A DNA stretch of 64,000 nucleotides from Kingella negevensis (GCF_030177895.1 NZ_CP123448.1:1984001-2048000); one strand, 5' to 3'; counted from the stretch's first letter, positions 1 to 8,376 are shown. The notes: generated by a model not told the origin, from the sequence alone. Program-made: numbers and translations.

Positions 1-60
1 GAAAGGGGTTGAATCGGGATAACAGTCATTTTTGTGGTTCATTTCATCGTTTTAATCTTA

Positions 61-83
61 TTTGCTCCTAAAACAGGTGCAAA
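61..83. promoter_or_regulatory. Palindromic operator 1 upstream of the XRE gene
   Basis: A 23-bp imperfect palindrome with half-sites TTTGCTCCT and AGGTGCAAA. It is followed 4 bp later by a second palindrome of the same length and pattern. Paired operators of this kind next to an XRE regulator are typical of autoregulation; that function is inferred. Confidence 0.6.
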
Positions 84-87
84 GCGG

Positions 88-110
88 ATTGTACCTAAAA
101 TTGGTGCAAT
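88..110. promoter_or_regulatory. Palindromic operator 2 upstream of the XRE gene
   Basis: A 23-bp imperfect palindrome with half-sites ATTGTACC and GGTGCAAT, matching operator 1 with a 27-bp centre-to-centre step. It overlaps the ATG at 109, which argues that translation starts at a later codon (ATG at 148) or that bound regulator blocks initiation directly. Confidence 0.6.
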
Positions 111-147
111 GAAAAACCCACGTTTATCCATACACTCCACAGAACAC

Positions 148-366
148 ATGAAGTTGCGACAACTCCTTATTCGGCGGCGACTAGATTTAGGATTGTCGCA
201 ACGCGCATTGGCGGAAAAATTAGACGTGGTGCATTCGTTTATCGGCAAAGTGGAAACAGGCGACAGAAGATTAGATGTATTTGAATTTGTGGAATATTGT
301 CATGCGCTGGATTTGAACGCCGCCGACATTTTGCAGCAGCTACAAGCAGAATTGGACGCAGAATGA
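148..366 (+). CDS. XRE-family helix-turn-helix regulator
   Basis: A small Cro/C1-type DNA-binding protein of 72 residues from the ATG at 148; an upstream ATG at 109 would add 13 residues but sits inside an operator-like palindrome. The HTH is clear: RRRLDLGLSQRALAEKL followed by the recognition-helix region HSFIGKVETGDRRLDV. No further domain follows, as expected for autoregulatory or restriction-control proteins. Its stop overlaps the start of the next gene (ATGA at 363-366), so the two are co-translated. Two 23-bp palindromes lie just upstream and probably bind this protein. The pair carries a DUS dialect unlike the rest of the window, suggesting transfer from another Neisseriaceae lineage. 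The class is sure; the start codon and target are inferred. Confidence 0.8.
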   Translation: MKLRQLLIRRRLDLGLSQRALAEKLDVVHSFIGKVETGDRRLDVFEFVEYCHALDLNAADILQQLQAELDAE

Positions 367-824
367 ATCATCAATCATTGTTTTATTACGCGAATGGTTT
401 TAGACAACTACACACCAATTTCACGCACAAAAACAACCAATCGCCACATAAATTTATTCTGATGCTCGCGGTTGTGGCGTTGTATGAAAAAAGCAGCCTG
501 CACACAGAAAAAGTCGTTTTAAACGATGAATTGAAACAAGAATTTGAACGACAATGGGCGTTGTGGGTACAAAATTCGCATCATAAAATGAACTTCGGCA
601 TGCCCTTGTATCACATGAAATCTGAACCGTTTTGGCGATTTCATCTCAAACCAGATAGCGAATCCGAGTTTGAAAACAAACACCGCATGAAAACCTTTTC
701 CAGTTTGTGCGAAGTCGTGGAATATGTGGAATTGGACGCAGATTTGGTTGCGCTGTTCAAGCAGCCTGCAACGTGTCAGATATTAAAAGACGTGCTGTTG
801 GCGCGATTATTTGAAATTCTGTAA
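363..824 (+). CDS. Stand-alone DNA sulfur-binding-domain-like protein
   Basis: A 153-residue protein translationally coupled to the XRE regulator. The motifs SPHKFILMLAVVALYE, the run LNDELKQEFERQW, PLYHMKSEPFWRFHLKP and the closing LKDVLLARLFEIL follow the pattern of the N-terminal domain of ScoMcrA-like HNH endonucleases, which binds phosphorothioated (sulfur-modified) DNA. Here the protein stops exactly where that domain would end; no HNH nuclease part follows in any frame. It could be a stand-alone sensor or blocker of modified DNA, or what is left of a restriction enzyme. No dnd modification genes are in the window. The family match is from memory of the pattern, not from a search. Two DUS of the AAGCAGCCTGCA dialect lie inside the gene. 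Confidence 0.55.
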   Translation: MNHQSLFYYANGFRQLHTNFTHKNNQSPHKFILMLAVVALYEKSSLHTEKVVLNDELKQEFERQWALWVQNSHHKMNFGMPLYHMKSEPFWRFHLKPDSESEFENKHRMKTFSSLCEVVEYVELDADLVALFKQPATCQILKDVLLARLFEIL

Positions 825-859
825 AAAAGCAGCCTGCAACTTAAATGTGCAGGCTGCTT
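491..859. repeat. Four DUS copies of the AAGCAGCCTGCA dialect
   Basis: AAGCAGCCTGCA occurs at 491-502, 759-770 and 827-838, and its complement at 848-859. This is the dialect I know as AA-king3DUS. I noticed no exact copy elsewhere in the window, where the AGGCAGCCTGAA type is used instead. Confidence 0.8.
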
Positions 860-860
860 T
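826..860. terminator. Inverted DUS pair after the XRE cassette
   Basis: AAAGCAGCCTGCA and TGCAGGCTGCTTT form a 13-bp stem with a short loop immediately after the stop at 824, ending in TTT. A probable intrinsic terminator. Confidence 0.7.
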
Positions 861-868
861 GTCCTATC

Positions 869-877
869 TGCTAAAAT
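869..877 (+). promoter_or_regulatory. Extended -10 promoter element for the MFS gene
   Basis: TGCTAAAAT about 30 bp before the ATG at 908. The same word lies ahead of dapC, kdsC and miaA. No convincing -35 box is visible, as is common for extended -10 promoters. Confidence 0.4.
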
Positions 878-907
878 ACCGCCTTTTTTCATTTTAACCA
901 TTCAATT

Positions 908-2146
908 ATGCACCACACAGACGAAAACCCAAACCAAACCTATTTCAGCGACAACCCAGAATTTCCCAGCAAAATCATTGTCTTCACCTTATTTATCGGC
1001 GCATTTTTCGGCTATCTAAACGACACCTTACTCAACGTCGCGCTCACCAAAATCATGGCAGATTTTCATGTTGATAAAACCACAGTCCAATGGCTCACCA
1101 CAGGCTTTTTGCTGATTATGGGCGCGTTCATCCCAATCACCGCCAACCTCATTCAATGGATTGAAACCCGAAAAATGGTCTTGATTACGCAGACTATTTT
1201 TCTGGTTGGCTCGTTAATTTGTATGTTCGCGCCGAATTTCCCCGTGTTGATGTTTGGGCGCATTTTTCAGGCGATTGCCGCCGCGTTTTTCGTCCCCATT
1301 TTGTTTAACGGCATCTTAACCATTTTCCCACCCAATCAACGCGGCAAAGTCATGGGCGTGATTACCATGATGTTCACCGCTGCCCCAGCCATGGGTCCCA
1401 CCATTTCAGGCGTGATTATTGACCACCTAAGCTGGCGTTACCTGTTCTGGCTGACCATTCCTTTTATGGTGTTGGCGATGCTATTAGTGAGCAAATTCTT
1501 AACCGTAAACCTGAGCGACATCACCAAACCCAAAGTAGATATTCCGTCAGCGATTGCGTCAATACTAGGTTTTGGCGGTTTGGTGTACGCCAGCAGCAAT
1601 TTTGAATCTTTACCATTGGCCGTATTCGTCGCCGTGATGATTATTTCCTTGATGATTATCGCCTTTTTCGTGAAACGCCAACTCACGCTAGATGTGCCAT
1701 TGCTCAATCTGCGCGTGTTCGAGTTCAAACAATTCCGTTATGTCGCCATTATTTTGGTGTGCGGCTCGTTTCTGTTTTTGGGCATGGAATTACTCCTCCC
1801 CATGTACACGCAACAAGTTTTATTGATGACAGGCACAGCCACAGGCTTAATGCTCATGCCAGCCAGTATCGCCCAAGCGATTGCTGCCCCACTTTTTGGC
1901 GCATTGCTAGACAAAAAAGGCAGACGATTCATGTTAATCCCAGCCACGATTGCGCTGCTCGGTTCATTGGGCGCAGCGTTTTTTGTTGGCATGACCAGCA
2001 TTGGCGAAAAAATGAGCCAAGCGACCAATCCGCAGCAAGACATGTTAAACGGTATTCATCTAGCGATGGCTTGCGCGTTTGTGGTTGCCGTGATTGCCGT
2101 GTTGTCCGCATTCCAAATCAGAACAAACGATTGGTGCAAGCATTAA
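908..2146 (+). CDS. MFS drug transporter, DHA2 type, internally shortened
   Basis: An inner-membrane proton-driven efflux protein of 412 residues. The motifs DKTTVQWLTTGFLLIMGAFI, GRIFQAIAAAFFVPILFNG and SGVIIDHLSWRYLFW are those of the DHA2 (14-helix) family that includes LmrB-like and MdtD-like exporters. Family members are usually 460-500 residues. After the segment ending DKKGRRFMLIPATIALLGS the sequence jumps directly to LGAAFFVGMTSIGEKMSQ, which in relatives lies some 75-80 residues further on. The frame stays open, so this looks like an in-frame deletion removing about two membrane segments. Substrate unknown, and activity in doubt. It stands alone, ahead of mutM, with a DUS pair after its stop. 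Confidence 0.8.
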   Translation: MHHTDENPNQTYFSDNPEFPSKIIVFTLFIGAFFGYLNDTLLNVALTKIMADFHVDKTTVQWLTTGFLLIMGAFIPITANLIQWIETRKMVLITQTIFLVGSLICMFAPNFPVLMFGRIFQAIAAAFFVPILFNGILTIFPPNQRGKVMGVITMMFTAAPAMGPTISGVIIDHLSWRYLFWLTIPFMVLAMLLVSKFLTVNLSDITKPKVDIPSAIASILGFGGLVYASSNFESLPLAVFVAVMIISLMIIAFFVKRQLTLDVPLLNLRVFEFKQFRYVAIILVCGSFLFLGMELLLPMYTQQVLLMTGTATGLMLMPASIAQAIAAPLFGALLDKKGRRFMLIPATIALLGSLGAAFFVGMTSIGEKMSQATNPQQDMLNGIHLAMACAFVVAVIAVLSAFQIRTNDWCKH

Positions 2147-2156
2147 ACCATTTCAG

Positions 2157-2182
2157 GCAGCCTGAAAATGTTTTCAGGCTGC
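2157..2182 (+). terminator. Inverted DUS pair between the MFS gene and mutM
   Basis: GCAGCCTGAAAA and TTTTCAGGCTGC form a 12-bp stem 11 bp after the MFS stop. It is a probable terminator with a weak T-run. Confidence 0.55.
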
Positions 2183-2204
2183 TCTATTAATAGAAAGAAA
2201 AACC

Positions 2205-3023
2205 ATGCCAGAACTACCCGAAGTCGAAACCACACTGCGCGGCATCGCCCCGCACATCAATGGCAAAAAAGTCGCGCAAACCATCGTTCGCCAGCCCAAA
2301 TTGCGCTGGCAAATCCCAGCCGATTTAGCCGAAACGCTGCGCAACCAAACCGTGCGCGAATGCCGTCGCCGCGCAAAATATCTGCTGATTCAATTTGACA
2401 CAGGCGTGTTGATTATCCACTTAGGCATGTCAGGCAGCTTGCGCATTTTCCGCGACACGCAGCCTGAAGTAGGCAAACACGACCACGCAGATTTCATCTT
2501 TGAAGATGGCACGTTGCTGCGCTACCACGACCCACGCCGATTCGGCGCGATTTTGTGGCTGGCAGGCGTGGCGGAACACCATGAATTACTGCGAAACTTA
2601 GGCGTTGAGCCGTTGAGTGATGAATTTACCGCAGAATATCTGTTCTGCAAATTGCAGGGCAAAAATCGCGCAATCAAATTGATGATAATGGACAACGCCG
2701 TTGTGGTTGGCGTGGGCAATATTTACGCTAATGAAAGTCTGTTTCAGGCTGCTATTTTGCCCAATCGCCCAGCTAAATTAGTTTCTAAAGAAGAGTGTGC
2801 GGATTTGGTTGCCGCGATTAAACAGATTTTGCAGCGTTCCATTGAAACAGGCGGCAGCACCTTGCGTGATTTTGTGGACAGCGATGGCAAAAGCGGCTAT
2901 TTCCAGCAAGAATACAAAGTGTATGGGCGAGATGGTGAAAGCTGCCTGAAATGTGGCGGCTTGATTGAAAAGTCCGTTTTAGGGCAGAGAGGGACGTTTT
3001 ACTGCGCGAATTGTCAGCAATAG
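2205..3023 (+). CDS. mutM: Formamidopyrimidine-DNA glycosylase
   Basis: A bifunctional glycosylase/AP lyase that removes oxidised purines such as 8-oxoguanine from DNA. The 272-residue length is normal. It begins [10 protein letters not shown], whose Pro and Glu after the Met are the catalytic nucleophile and acid; [18 protein letters not shown] and [12 protein letters not shown] are conserved; the C-terminus carries the zinc finger with CLKC and YCANC pairs. The ATG is preceded by AGAAAG. It faces rne, with a shared inverted DUS pair between the two. Confidence 0.97.
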   Translation: MPELPEVETTLRGIAPHINGKKVAQTIVRQPKLRWQIPADLAETLRNQTVRECRRRAKYLLIQFDTGVLIIHLGMSGSLRIFRDTQPEVGKHDHADFIFEDGTLLRYHDPRRFGAILWLAGVAEHHELLRNLGVEPLSDEFTAEYLFCKLQGKNRAIKLMIMDNAVVVGVGNIYANESLFQAAILPNRPAKLVSKEECADLVAAIKQILQRSIETGGSTLRDFVDSDGKSGYFQQEYKVYGRDGESCLKCGGLIEKSVLGQRGTFYCANCQQ

Positions 3024-3028
3024 AAAAA

Positions 3029-3053
3029 GCAGCCTGAAAAGTTTTCAGGCTGC
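3029..3053. terminator. Bidirectional DUS-pair terminator, mutM / rne
   Basis: GCAGCCTGAAAA and TTTTCAGGCTGC separated by one base, followed by A/T-rich DNA on both sides, between the convergent ends of mutM and rne. Confidence 0.7.
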
Positions 3054-3093
3054 AAAAAAGCCGTGTCGCTTTATAAGCAACACAGCTTTATTT

Positions 3094-5964
3094 TTACTTC
3101 ACAGTTTCTACTTGCACCATTTCCACAGCAACAACTTCAGTCTGCACACGCGGCACATCGGCACGGCGCAACTTCGGTTCAGCCACAGGCTCAACACGCG
3201 CTGCAGCAGCAATCATCGCGCCTACGCTGGTTTCCACCAACTGCAAACCGCTTGCGGCAGCCACTTGCGCCAACTCATTGTTATTTGCGTTTGGTCGCAA
3301 AACAAAATGAGGTTTGGCAGGTTTTTCAGGCTGCGATTGAACTTCAGTTTCAGCAGCAACCACATTTTCAGGCTGCGATTGTGGTTCAACTTTAGCTTGT
3401 TCCGCTTCAGCAGTTTCAGACTGCGTTTCAGTTGGTTCAGCAGCTTCACTTTCAGGCTGCGATTGAACTTCAGTTTCAGCAGCAATCACATTTTCAGGCT
3501 GCGATTGTGGTTCAACTTCAGCTTGTTCCGCTTCAGTAATTTCAGGCTGCATTTCAGCTTGCTCAACTGCTTCAGTTTCCGCAGCAACCAAGTTTTCAGG
3601 CTGCGTTTGCAGTTCATCTTCATGCTCAACCGCGCGTAAAACAGGTTCAGTTTCCACCAACACTTTCACGCTTTCACGTTCAGCCGCTTGCGCCACCAAC
3701 TGGCTTTCAGCCGCCAATTCAGGGTCTTGCTGCAACACATGAACCACGCCATCTTCCACGCGTTCCGCCACTTCATCAACGTCTAAATAACGCTCGATTT
3801 TTTCAGCAGACGGCACGTGGCGGCGTTCAGAATCGCGGCGATTTTTGCCATTGCCACGCGCTTTTTCGTTGCCAATATACACCACCAACGGTTTTTGCTT
3901 TTTGTTGCGACTGCGGCTAGATTTGCCTTCAGTTGCCGCAACTTGTTCCGTTTCAGGCTGCGTTTGTGGCTCTTGAACTGCCGCCGCTTCAGCCGCTTGT
4001 TGTGCTTGCTGTTGCGCCAATTTTTCCGCTTTCGCTTTTGCACGTTGCTCACGCTGTTCCGTCTTGTTGCTACGCGCAGGTTTTTCAGGCTGCGTTACCG
4101 CTTTGGCTTCTTCTTGCGCTGACTGTTTACGCGAATTTTTGCGCTCGTTCACGTTTTCCGCATTGTCGTCTTGGCGATTTTTGTGCTGACGGCGATTTGG
4201 ATTGTTACGTTTGTTGTTCGCGCGCGTTTTGTCTTTGCCATTCGCATTTTTCTTGCTTGGCTTAGGCTTCGCAGGCTCTTGCGAACCGCCAAACAAATTG
4301 CTCAACCAACTTTTGAAATTGTCCCACCAAGATTTGCTTTCTTTGGCAACCGTTGGCGGCGGCGAAGTGTGATGAACGCCTTTCACAGCAGGCTCTTGGC
4401 GCGTTGCCTTTTCGCCTTTGCTGTTGCTAAACGGCACAGTTTCCGTTTTTTCAGGCTGCGTTACGCGTTTGTAACTTGGCTCAGCATCTTCTTCCACATC
4501 GTCTTCACGAACACGCGTGATTTCATAATGCGGATTTTCTAAATGCGTGTTTGGAATCAGCACCACAGACACGTCCAAACGCTCTTCCAAACCAAACAAT
4601 TCCGCGCGTTTTTCGTTCAACAAGAAAGTTGCCACATCCACAGGCACTTGCGCGTGGATTTCGCTGGTGTTTTCCTTCATCGCCGCGTCTTGAATCAAGC
4701 GCAAAACGTGCAGCGCAGTCGATTCAATGCTGCGAATCACGCCCGTGCCAGCGCAGCGCGGACACGCGATATGGCTGCTTTCTGCTAATGCAGGCTGCAA
4801 GCGTTGGCGGCTTAATTCCAGCAAACCAAAGCGCGATAATTTACCCATTTGCACACGCGCACGGTCTTTTTTCAAGGCATCGCGCAAGGTATTTTCTACT
4901 TCGCGTTGGTGTTTCGCGTCTTCCATGTCGATGAAGTCAATCACAACCAAGCCACCCAAATCGCGCAAACGCATTTGTCGTGCGACTTCTTCTGCCGCTT
5001 CCATGTTTGTGCGGAATGCGGTTTCTTCGATGTCTGAACCGCGAGTGGAACGCGCTGAGTTTACGTCAATTGAAACAAGGGCTTCGGTGTGGTCAATCAC
5101 AATCGCACCGCCGCTTGGCAGGTTCACAGAACGCGCAAACGCCGTTTCAATTTGTTGCTCGATTTGCAAGCGTGAGAATAGAGGAGTGTGGTCTTCGTAA
5201 AGTTTCAAGCGCGACAAGTTGTTGGGCATCACATAGCTCATAAACTCGGACACTTGTTCGTAAACTTCGGGATTATCAACCAAAATTTCGCCGATGTCGG
5301 GGCGGAAGTAATCGCGAATGGCGCGGATAACCAGCGAGCTTTCCATGAACAGTAAGTATGGGTCTTTGTGCGCCGCGGCTGCGTCTTCAATGGCGCGCCA
5401 TAATTGCAGCAAGTAATTGAAGTCCCATTGCAATTCTTCTGCGCTGCGCCCAATGCCTGCAGTACGTGCGATTAAGCTCATGCCGTTTGGTACGTCTAAT
5501 TGCGACATGGCTTCTTTTAATTCAGCGCGGTCTTCGCCTTCAATTCGGCGCGATACGCCGCCACCGCGTGGGTTGTTTGGCATCAACACCAAGTAGCGTC
5601 CTGCCAAGCTCACATAAGTGGTTAAAGCTGCACCTTTGTTGCCGCGCTCGTCTTTTTCCACTTGAACGATAACGTGCGTGCCTTCTTTAATCACGTCTTG
5701 AATGCGAACTTTGCCGCCTTCGTAGTCGTGGAAATAGGCGCGTGAGATTTCTTTGAATGGCAAAAAGCCGTGGCGGTCTGTGCCGTAGTCCACAAAGCAG
5801 GCTTCCAAAGATGGCTCAATGCGTGTTACCACGCCTGTGTAAATGTTGCCTTTGCGTTGTTCTTTGCCTAGGGTTTCGATGTCCAAATCCAACAGGGTTT
5901 GTCCATCAACGATTGCCACGCGCAATTCTTCTGCTTGCGTGGCGTTGAAGAGCATTCGTTTCAT
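3094..5964 (-). CDS. rne: Ribonuclease E
   Basis: The main endoribonuclease for mRNA decay and rRNA/tRNA processing, and scaffold of the degradosome; 956 residues. The N-terminal half has the S1 domain (about 35-120), the catalytic aspartates in SIDVNS (D300) and VIDFIDM (D343), and the Zn-link CPRC at 401-404. The C-terminal half (about 500-956) is low in complexity, rich in K/R/N and then Q/E/P/A, as expected for the disordered scaffold region. DUS copies inside it encode repeated QPEN and QSQPE peptides, and a 126-bp segment is duplicated. The start [10 protein letters not shown] follows AAAGG at a good distance. It is divergent from rluC, the arrangement also found in enterobacteria, and has a long upstream region that may hold a leader for autoregulation. 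Confidence 0.97.
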   Translation of the reverse strand: MKRMLFNATQAEELRVAIVDGQTLLDLDIETLGKEQRKGNIYTGVVTRIEPSLEACFVDYGTDRHGFLPFKEISRAYFHDYEGGKVRIQDVIKEGTHVIVQVEKDERGNKGAALTTYVSLAGRYLVLMPNNPRGGGVSRRIEGEDRAELKEAMSQLDVPNGMSLIARTAGIGRSAEELQWDFNYLLQLWRAIEDAAAAHKDPYLLFMESSLVIRAIRDYFRPDIGEILVDNPEVYEQVSEFMSYVMPNNLSRLKLYEDHTPLFSRLQIEQQIETAFARSVNLPSGGAIVIDHTEALVSIDVNSARSTRGSDIEETAFRTNMEAAEEVARQMRLRDLGGLVVIDFIDMEDAKHQREVENTLRDALKKDRARVQMGKLSRFGLLELSRQRLQPALAESSHIACPRCAGTGVIRSIESTALHVLRLIQDAAMKENTSEIHAQVPVDVATFLLNEKRAELFGLEERLDVSVVLIPNTHLENPHYEITRVREDDVEEDAEPSYKRVTQPEKTETVPFSNSKGEKATRQEPAVKGVHHTSPPPTVAKESKSWWDNFKSWLSNLFGGSQEPAKPKPSKKNANGKDKTRANNKRNNPNRRQHKNRQDDNAENVNERKNSRKQSAQEEAKAVTQPEKPARSNKTEQREQRAKAKAEKLAQQQAQQAAEAAAVQEPQTQPETEQVAATEGKSSRSRNKKQKPLVVYIGNEKARGNGKNRRDSERRHVPSAEKIERYLDVDEVAERVEDGVVHVLQQDPELAAESQLVAQAAERESVKVLVETEPVLRAVEHEDELQTQPENLVAAETEAVEQAEMQPEITEAEQAEVEPQSQPENVIAAETEVQSQPESEAAEPTETQSETAEAEQAKVEPQSQPENVVAAETEVQSQPEKPAKPHFVLRPNANNNELAQVAAASGLQLVETSVGAMIAAAARVEPVAEPKLRRADVPRVQTEVVAVEMVQVETVK
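3326..3577 (-). repeat. 126-bp tandem duplication inside rne
   Basis: Two adjacent near-identical 126-bp units, each encoding 42 residues around [18 protein letters not shown] and VEPQSQPEN, lie in the C-terminal tail of RNase E. Each unit carries DUS words. The boundaries are approximate. Confidence 0.75.
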
Positions 5965-6643
5965 GTTATACCTTTATTTTCAAAAGTTTAACACGTTTTC
6001 GGTTTGAGATTTGTGGATTGGTTTTGCAACAAAAGGGTTGTCGCGCCTTGGATTTGTGGCGCGGTTTGAGCTTTTTTGGTTGAACCTAATCTACTGGAAA
6101 CTGCTCGCGTGATGGCGCGTTTTTTTGCGCTGCGATGTGTGCAGTTTTTTTGTTGAGACGATAATAAAGAACGGTAGGTTTTCAGGCTGCGTTTAGTGTG
6201 TAACAGAAAATAGTAGGCTGGGTTGAAACCCTGCAAATTGTGATATTTTTTGCTGGGTTTACAACCCGGCCTACTGATTGTTTTGAACTAAAACGCTGCC
6301 TGAAAATGAATGATTGGGTTTGTTGCCCAACTGATAAATGGTTATTCAAATTTGTTTTTCAGGCAGCCTGAAAGTAATTTTATTTATATTTAACAATGTT
6401 TAAGCCATCGTCTAATGGTTATCTTTTCAAACTAATTTTGCTGCTGTAGGCTCTGTGACAACAAAAAGGAAAACGTGCAAAGTGCTTTTTTTGTAAAATG
6501 GCGATATACGGCTTTTTCATTAAATCGGTATGCAGGCTGCCTGAAAACAATTTTCTACATTAAATCAAAGCCGTACTGCTTGCAATTACCGTGTTTCAGG
6601 CTGCGTTTGTGGCAGCAGAAACAAGTTTCGGATTATAGAGAAA
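5965..6643. other. Divergent intergenic region rne / rluC
   Basis: 679 bp with no convincing gene. It holds a REP-like palindrome pair (6213-6275), several DUS and DUS palindromes (near 6181, 6298, 6359, 6533 and 6597), and must contain the rne leader and both promoters, which I could not assign. A 60-codon frame at 6475-6657 is made largely of DUS and shows no coding character. Confidence 0.7.
6213..6275. repeat. REP-like palindrome pair, GTAGGCTGGG type
   Basis: GTAGGCTGGGTTGAAACC on the left and the inverted GGGTTTACAACCCGGCCTAC on the right. The same element occurs at 40440-40505. The GTAG foot on a hairpin is a hallmark of REP sequences. Confidence 0.7.
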
Positions 6644-7630
6644 ATGCCCCAAATTAGCAAAGAAATAGTCAATCACATTACCATTGAAGAACATGAAGCA
6701 GGGCAACGCCTTGATAACTATCTGATTAAAATCTTAAAAGGTGTGCCAAAAAGCCATATTCATCGCATTATTCGCGCTGGTGAAGTGCGCGTAAACAAAG
6801 GGTGCGTGAAGCCTGATTATCGTATTGAAAACAAGGATTTGGTTCGTATTCCGCCGATTAGAATTGCGGAGAAAACGGTTTCAGGCAGCCTGAAACCTGT
6901 GCCTGCGCGTGCGTTTGACATTGTGTTTGAAGACGATGCGATGATTGTGATTAACAAGCCGAGCGGTGTGGCGGTGCATGGCGGTTCGGGTGTGAGTTTT
7001 GGCGTGATTGAGCAGCTTCGCCAATCGCGCCCTGACGCGAAATATTTGGAATTGGTGCATCGGCTTGACCGCGACACGAGCGGTTTGTTGATGATTGCGA
7101 AAAAGCGTTCTGCGTTGGTTAAATTGCATGAAATGCTGCGAAACGACCACCCGAAAAAGGTTTATTTGGCGTTGGGTGTGGGGACTTGGCAGCCTGAAAA
7201 TCGTCATGTGAAACTGCCGTTGATTAAATATACAGGCGCGGCTGGGGAGAAAATGGTGCGCGTGGGTTCTGCGGAAGATGGGCAATCGGCACACACGATT
7301 TTTCGCGTGTTGAATACGTTTTCAGGTAGCCTGACGCATTCGGTGGGCATTTCGGCGTTGAGTTTGGTGGAGGCGACTTTGAAGACGGGGCGGACGCATC
7401 AAATTCGCGTACACATGCAATCGCAAAATTGCCCGATTGCTGGCGATGAGCGTTATGGGGATTATCAGGCGAATAAGCGGTTGCAGAAGTTGGGGTTGAA
7501 GCGGATGTTTTTGCACGCTTTTGTTTTGGAGTTGAATCATCCTTTGACGGGGGAGAAGTTGCATTTGCAGGCGGATTTGCCGATTGAATTGCGGAATTTA
7601 GTGGAGAATTTGAAGAGTACGGGTGGTTGA
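6644..7630 (+). CDS. rluC: 23S rRNA pseudouridine synthase C
   Basis: RluA-family pseudouridine synthase of 328 residues that modifies large-subunit rRNA; RluC makes Psi955, 2504 and 2580 in E. coli. An N-terminal S4 RNA-binding domain (AGQRLDNYLIKILKGVPKSHIHRIIRAGEVRVN, about 18-55) is followed by the catalytic domain with HRLDRDTSGLL holding the essential aspartate, and LKTGRTHQIRVH near the C-terminus. The assignment to RluC rather than RluD rests on the S4 form and the rne neighbour. Its DUS encodes SGSLK at about residue 83. Confidence 0.92.
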   Translation: MPQISKEIVNHITIEEHEAGQRLDNYLIKILKGVPKSHIHRIIRAGEVRVNKGCVKPDYRIENKDLVRIPPIRIAEKTVSGSLKPVPARAFDIVFEDDAMIVINKPSGVAVHGGSGVSFGVIEQLRQSRPDAKYLELVHRLDRDTSGLLMIAKKRSALVKLHEMLRNDHPKKVYLALGVGTWQPENRHVKLPLIKYTGAAGEKMVRVGSAEDGQSAHTIFRVLNTFSGSLTHSVGISALSLVEATLKTGRTHQIRVHMQSQNCPIAGDERYGDYQANKRLQKLGLKRMFLHAFVLELNHPLTGEKLHLQADLPIELRNLVENLKSTGG

Positions 7631-7632
7631 GT

Positions 7633-7661
7633 TTTCAGGCTGCTTTTAACGCAGCCTGAAA
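7633..7661 (+). terminator. Inverted DUS pair after rluC
   Basis: TTTCAGGCTGC and GCAGCCTGAAA form an 11-bp stem just after the rluC stop. There is no clear T-run, so termination is uncertain. Confidence 0.45.
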
Positions 7662-7674
7662 TATGGGAGGTTTT

Positions 7675-7885
7675 ATGGAATCGGTGGGTGTAGCTATTTT
7701 TAATGGTACGGTGCTTTATTATGCAATTATGGGCTTGTTTGAATCGGGTATAGACGGCTTATTTGTGGGCATATTTAAAGGTGTGGGCTGGGGGGGGTGT
7801 TTATGGTGTTTCAGCTGTTGTGTTTTTAGGAACATTTATGTTGCTCTATACTATTTATCAAGGTGTACGGGGTTTATTCAAATAA
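7675..7885 (+). pseudogene. Small membrane protein gene, frameshifted at a G8 tract
   Basis: A good ribosome site (GGGAGG) precedes the ATG at 7675. The frame reads MESVGVAIFNGTVLYYAIMG, then FESGIDGLFVGIFKGVG, up to a run of eight G at 7790-7797, after which it turns into cysteine-rich nonsense. In the frame reached by losing one G (or gaining two) the sequence continues as VYGVSAVVFLGTFMLLYTIY, then QGVRGLFK and a stop at 7883-7885. That gives a 69-residue protein with two hydrophobic segments. The tract could be a phase-variation switch caught in the OFF state, a fixed mutation or a sequencing error. Function unknown. Confidence 0.65.
7790..7797 (+). repeat. Homopolymeric G8 tract
   Basis: Eight consecutive G inside a small open frame; seven would restore the full reading frame. 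Poly-G tracts are common phase-variation switches in Neisseriaceae. Confidence 0.8.
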
Positions 7886-7886
7886 T

Positions 7887-7913
7887 GCAGCCTGAAAATG
7901 TTTTTCAGGCTGC
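7887..7913 (+). terminator. Inverted DUS pair
   Basis: GCAGCCTGAAAA and TTTTTCAGGCTGC form a stem right after the restored stop of the G8 gene. Confidence 0.6.
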
Positions 7914-7957
7914 ATTTGTTTGCTGAAATGTAGCCTGAAAGTTTTTATTTGGGAGTG

Positions 7958-8020
7958 ATGATGAAACAGATGTCGGAAAAGTCGGCGGCGATTTATTTGG
8001 GTTCTTTGAAGAAGAAATGA
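7958..8020 (+). CDS. Possible 20-residue peptide
   Basis: ATGATG follows GGGAG at suitable spacing and opens the short frame MMKQMSEKSAAIYLGSLKKK, then TGA. The product is basic and lysine-rich. The ribosome site is the only support; it may be a remnant or chance. Function unknown. Confidence 0.25.
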   Translation: MMKQMSEKSAAIYLGSLKKK

Positions 8021-8073
8021 GTTTTCAGTTAAAATAACGAGTCTTATAAAATTTAACGATTGGAATATGAAAA

Positions 8074-8376
8074 ATGGAAACTTTGCCTTATCAAGCGGAA
8101 ATTGCGGCGCGTATGAATGTGAGTGCGGAAACGGTTGTCCCTGAATATGCTGAATTTTTTGAAACGGAAAATGGTTATTGGTTGGCGTGGTACGATGATA
8201 CGGCAAGTGTGTTGCCGCCTGATTTTCCTGAAAACGAGCCGTGCGATGTGGTGGAGGGCGCGGACAGTTTGGCGGAATTGGTGAGCTTGATTGAAAGTGG
8301 GGATTATGAGGCTTTGTTGGCGGAAAGTTTTGATGATGAGCATGAACATAGCTGCGGTTGCGGCTGTTCGCATTGA
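8074..8376 (+). CDS. Hypothetical acidic protein with HEHSCGCGCSH tail
   Basis: A 100-residue acidic protein beginning METLPYQAEIAARMNVSAE. The body (residues 20-88) has a compact pattern with EYAEFFETENGYWLAWYDD. The last eleven residues, HEHSCGCGCSH, are a dense cluster of His and Cys that could bind a metal. I do not recognise a named family. It is followed 15 bp later by a membrane protein gene and may share its transcript. Function unknown. Confidence 0.65.
   Translation: METLPYQAEIAARMNVSAETVVPEYAEFFETENGYWLAWYDDTASVLPPDFPENEPCDVVEGADSLAELVSLIESGDYEALLAESFDDEHEHSCGCGCSH

Noticed and set aside
6475-6657. 60-codon frame before rluC
   Set aside because: Built from DUS words, no ribosome site, and it overlaps the true rluC start.
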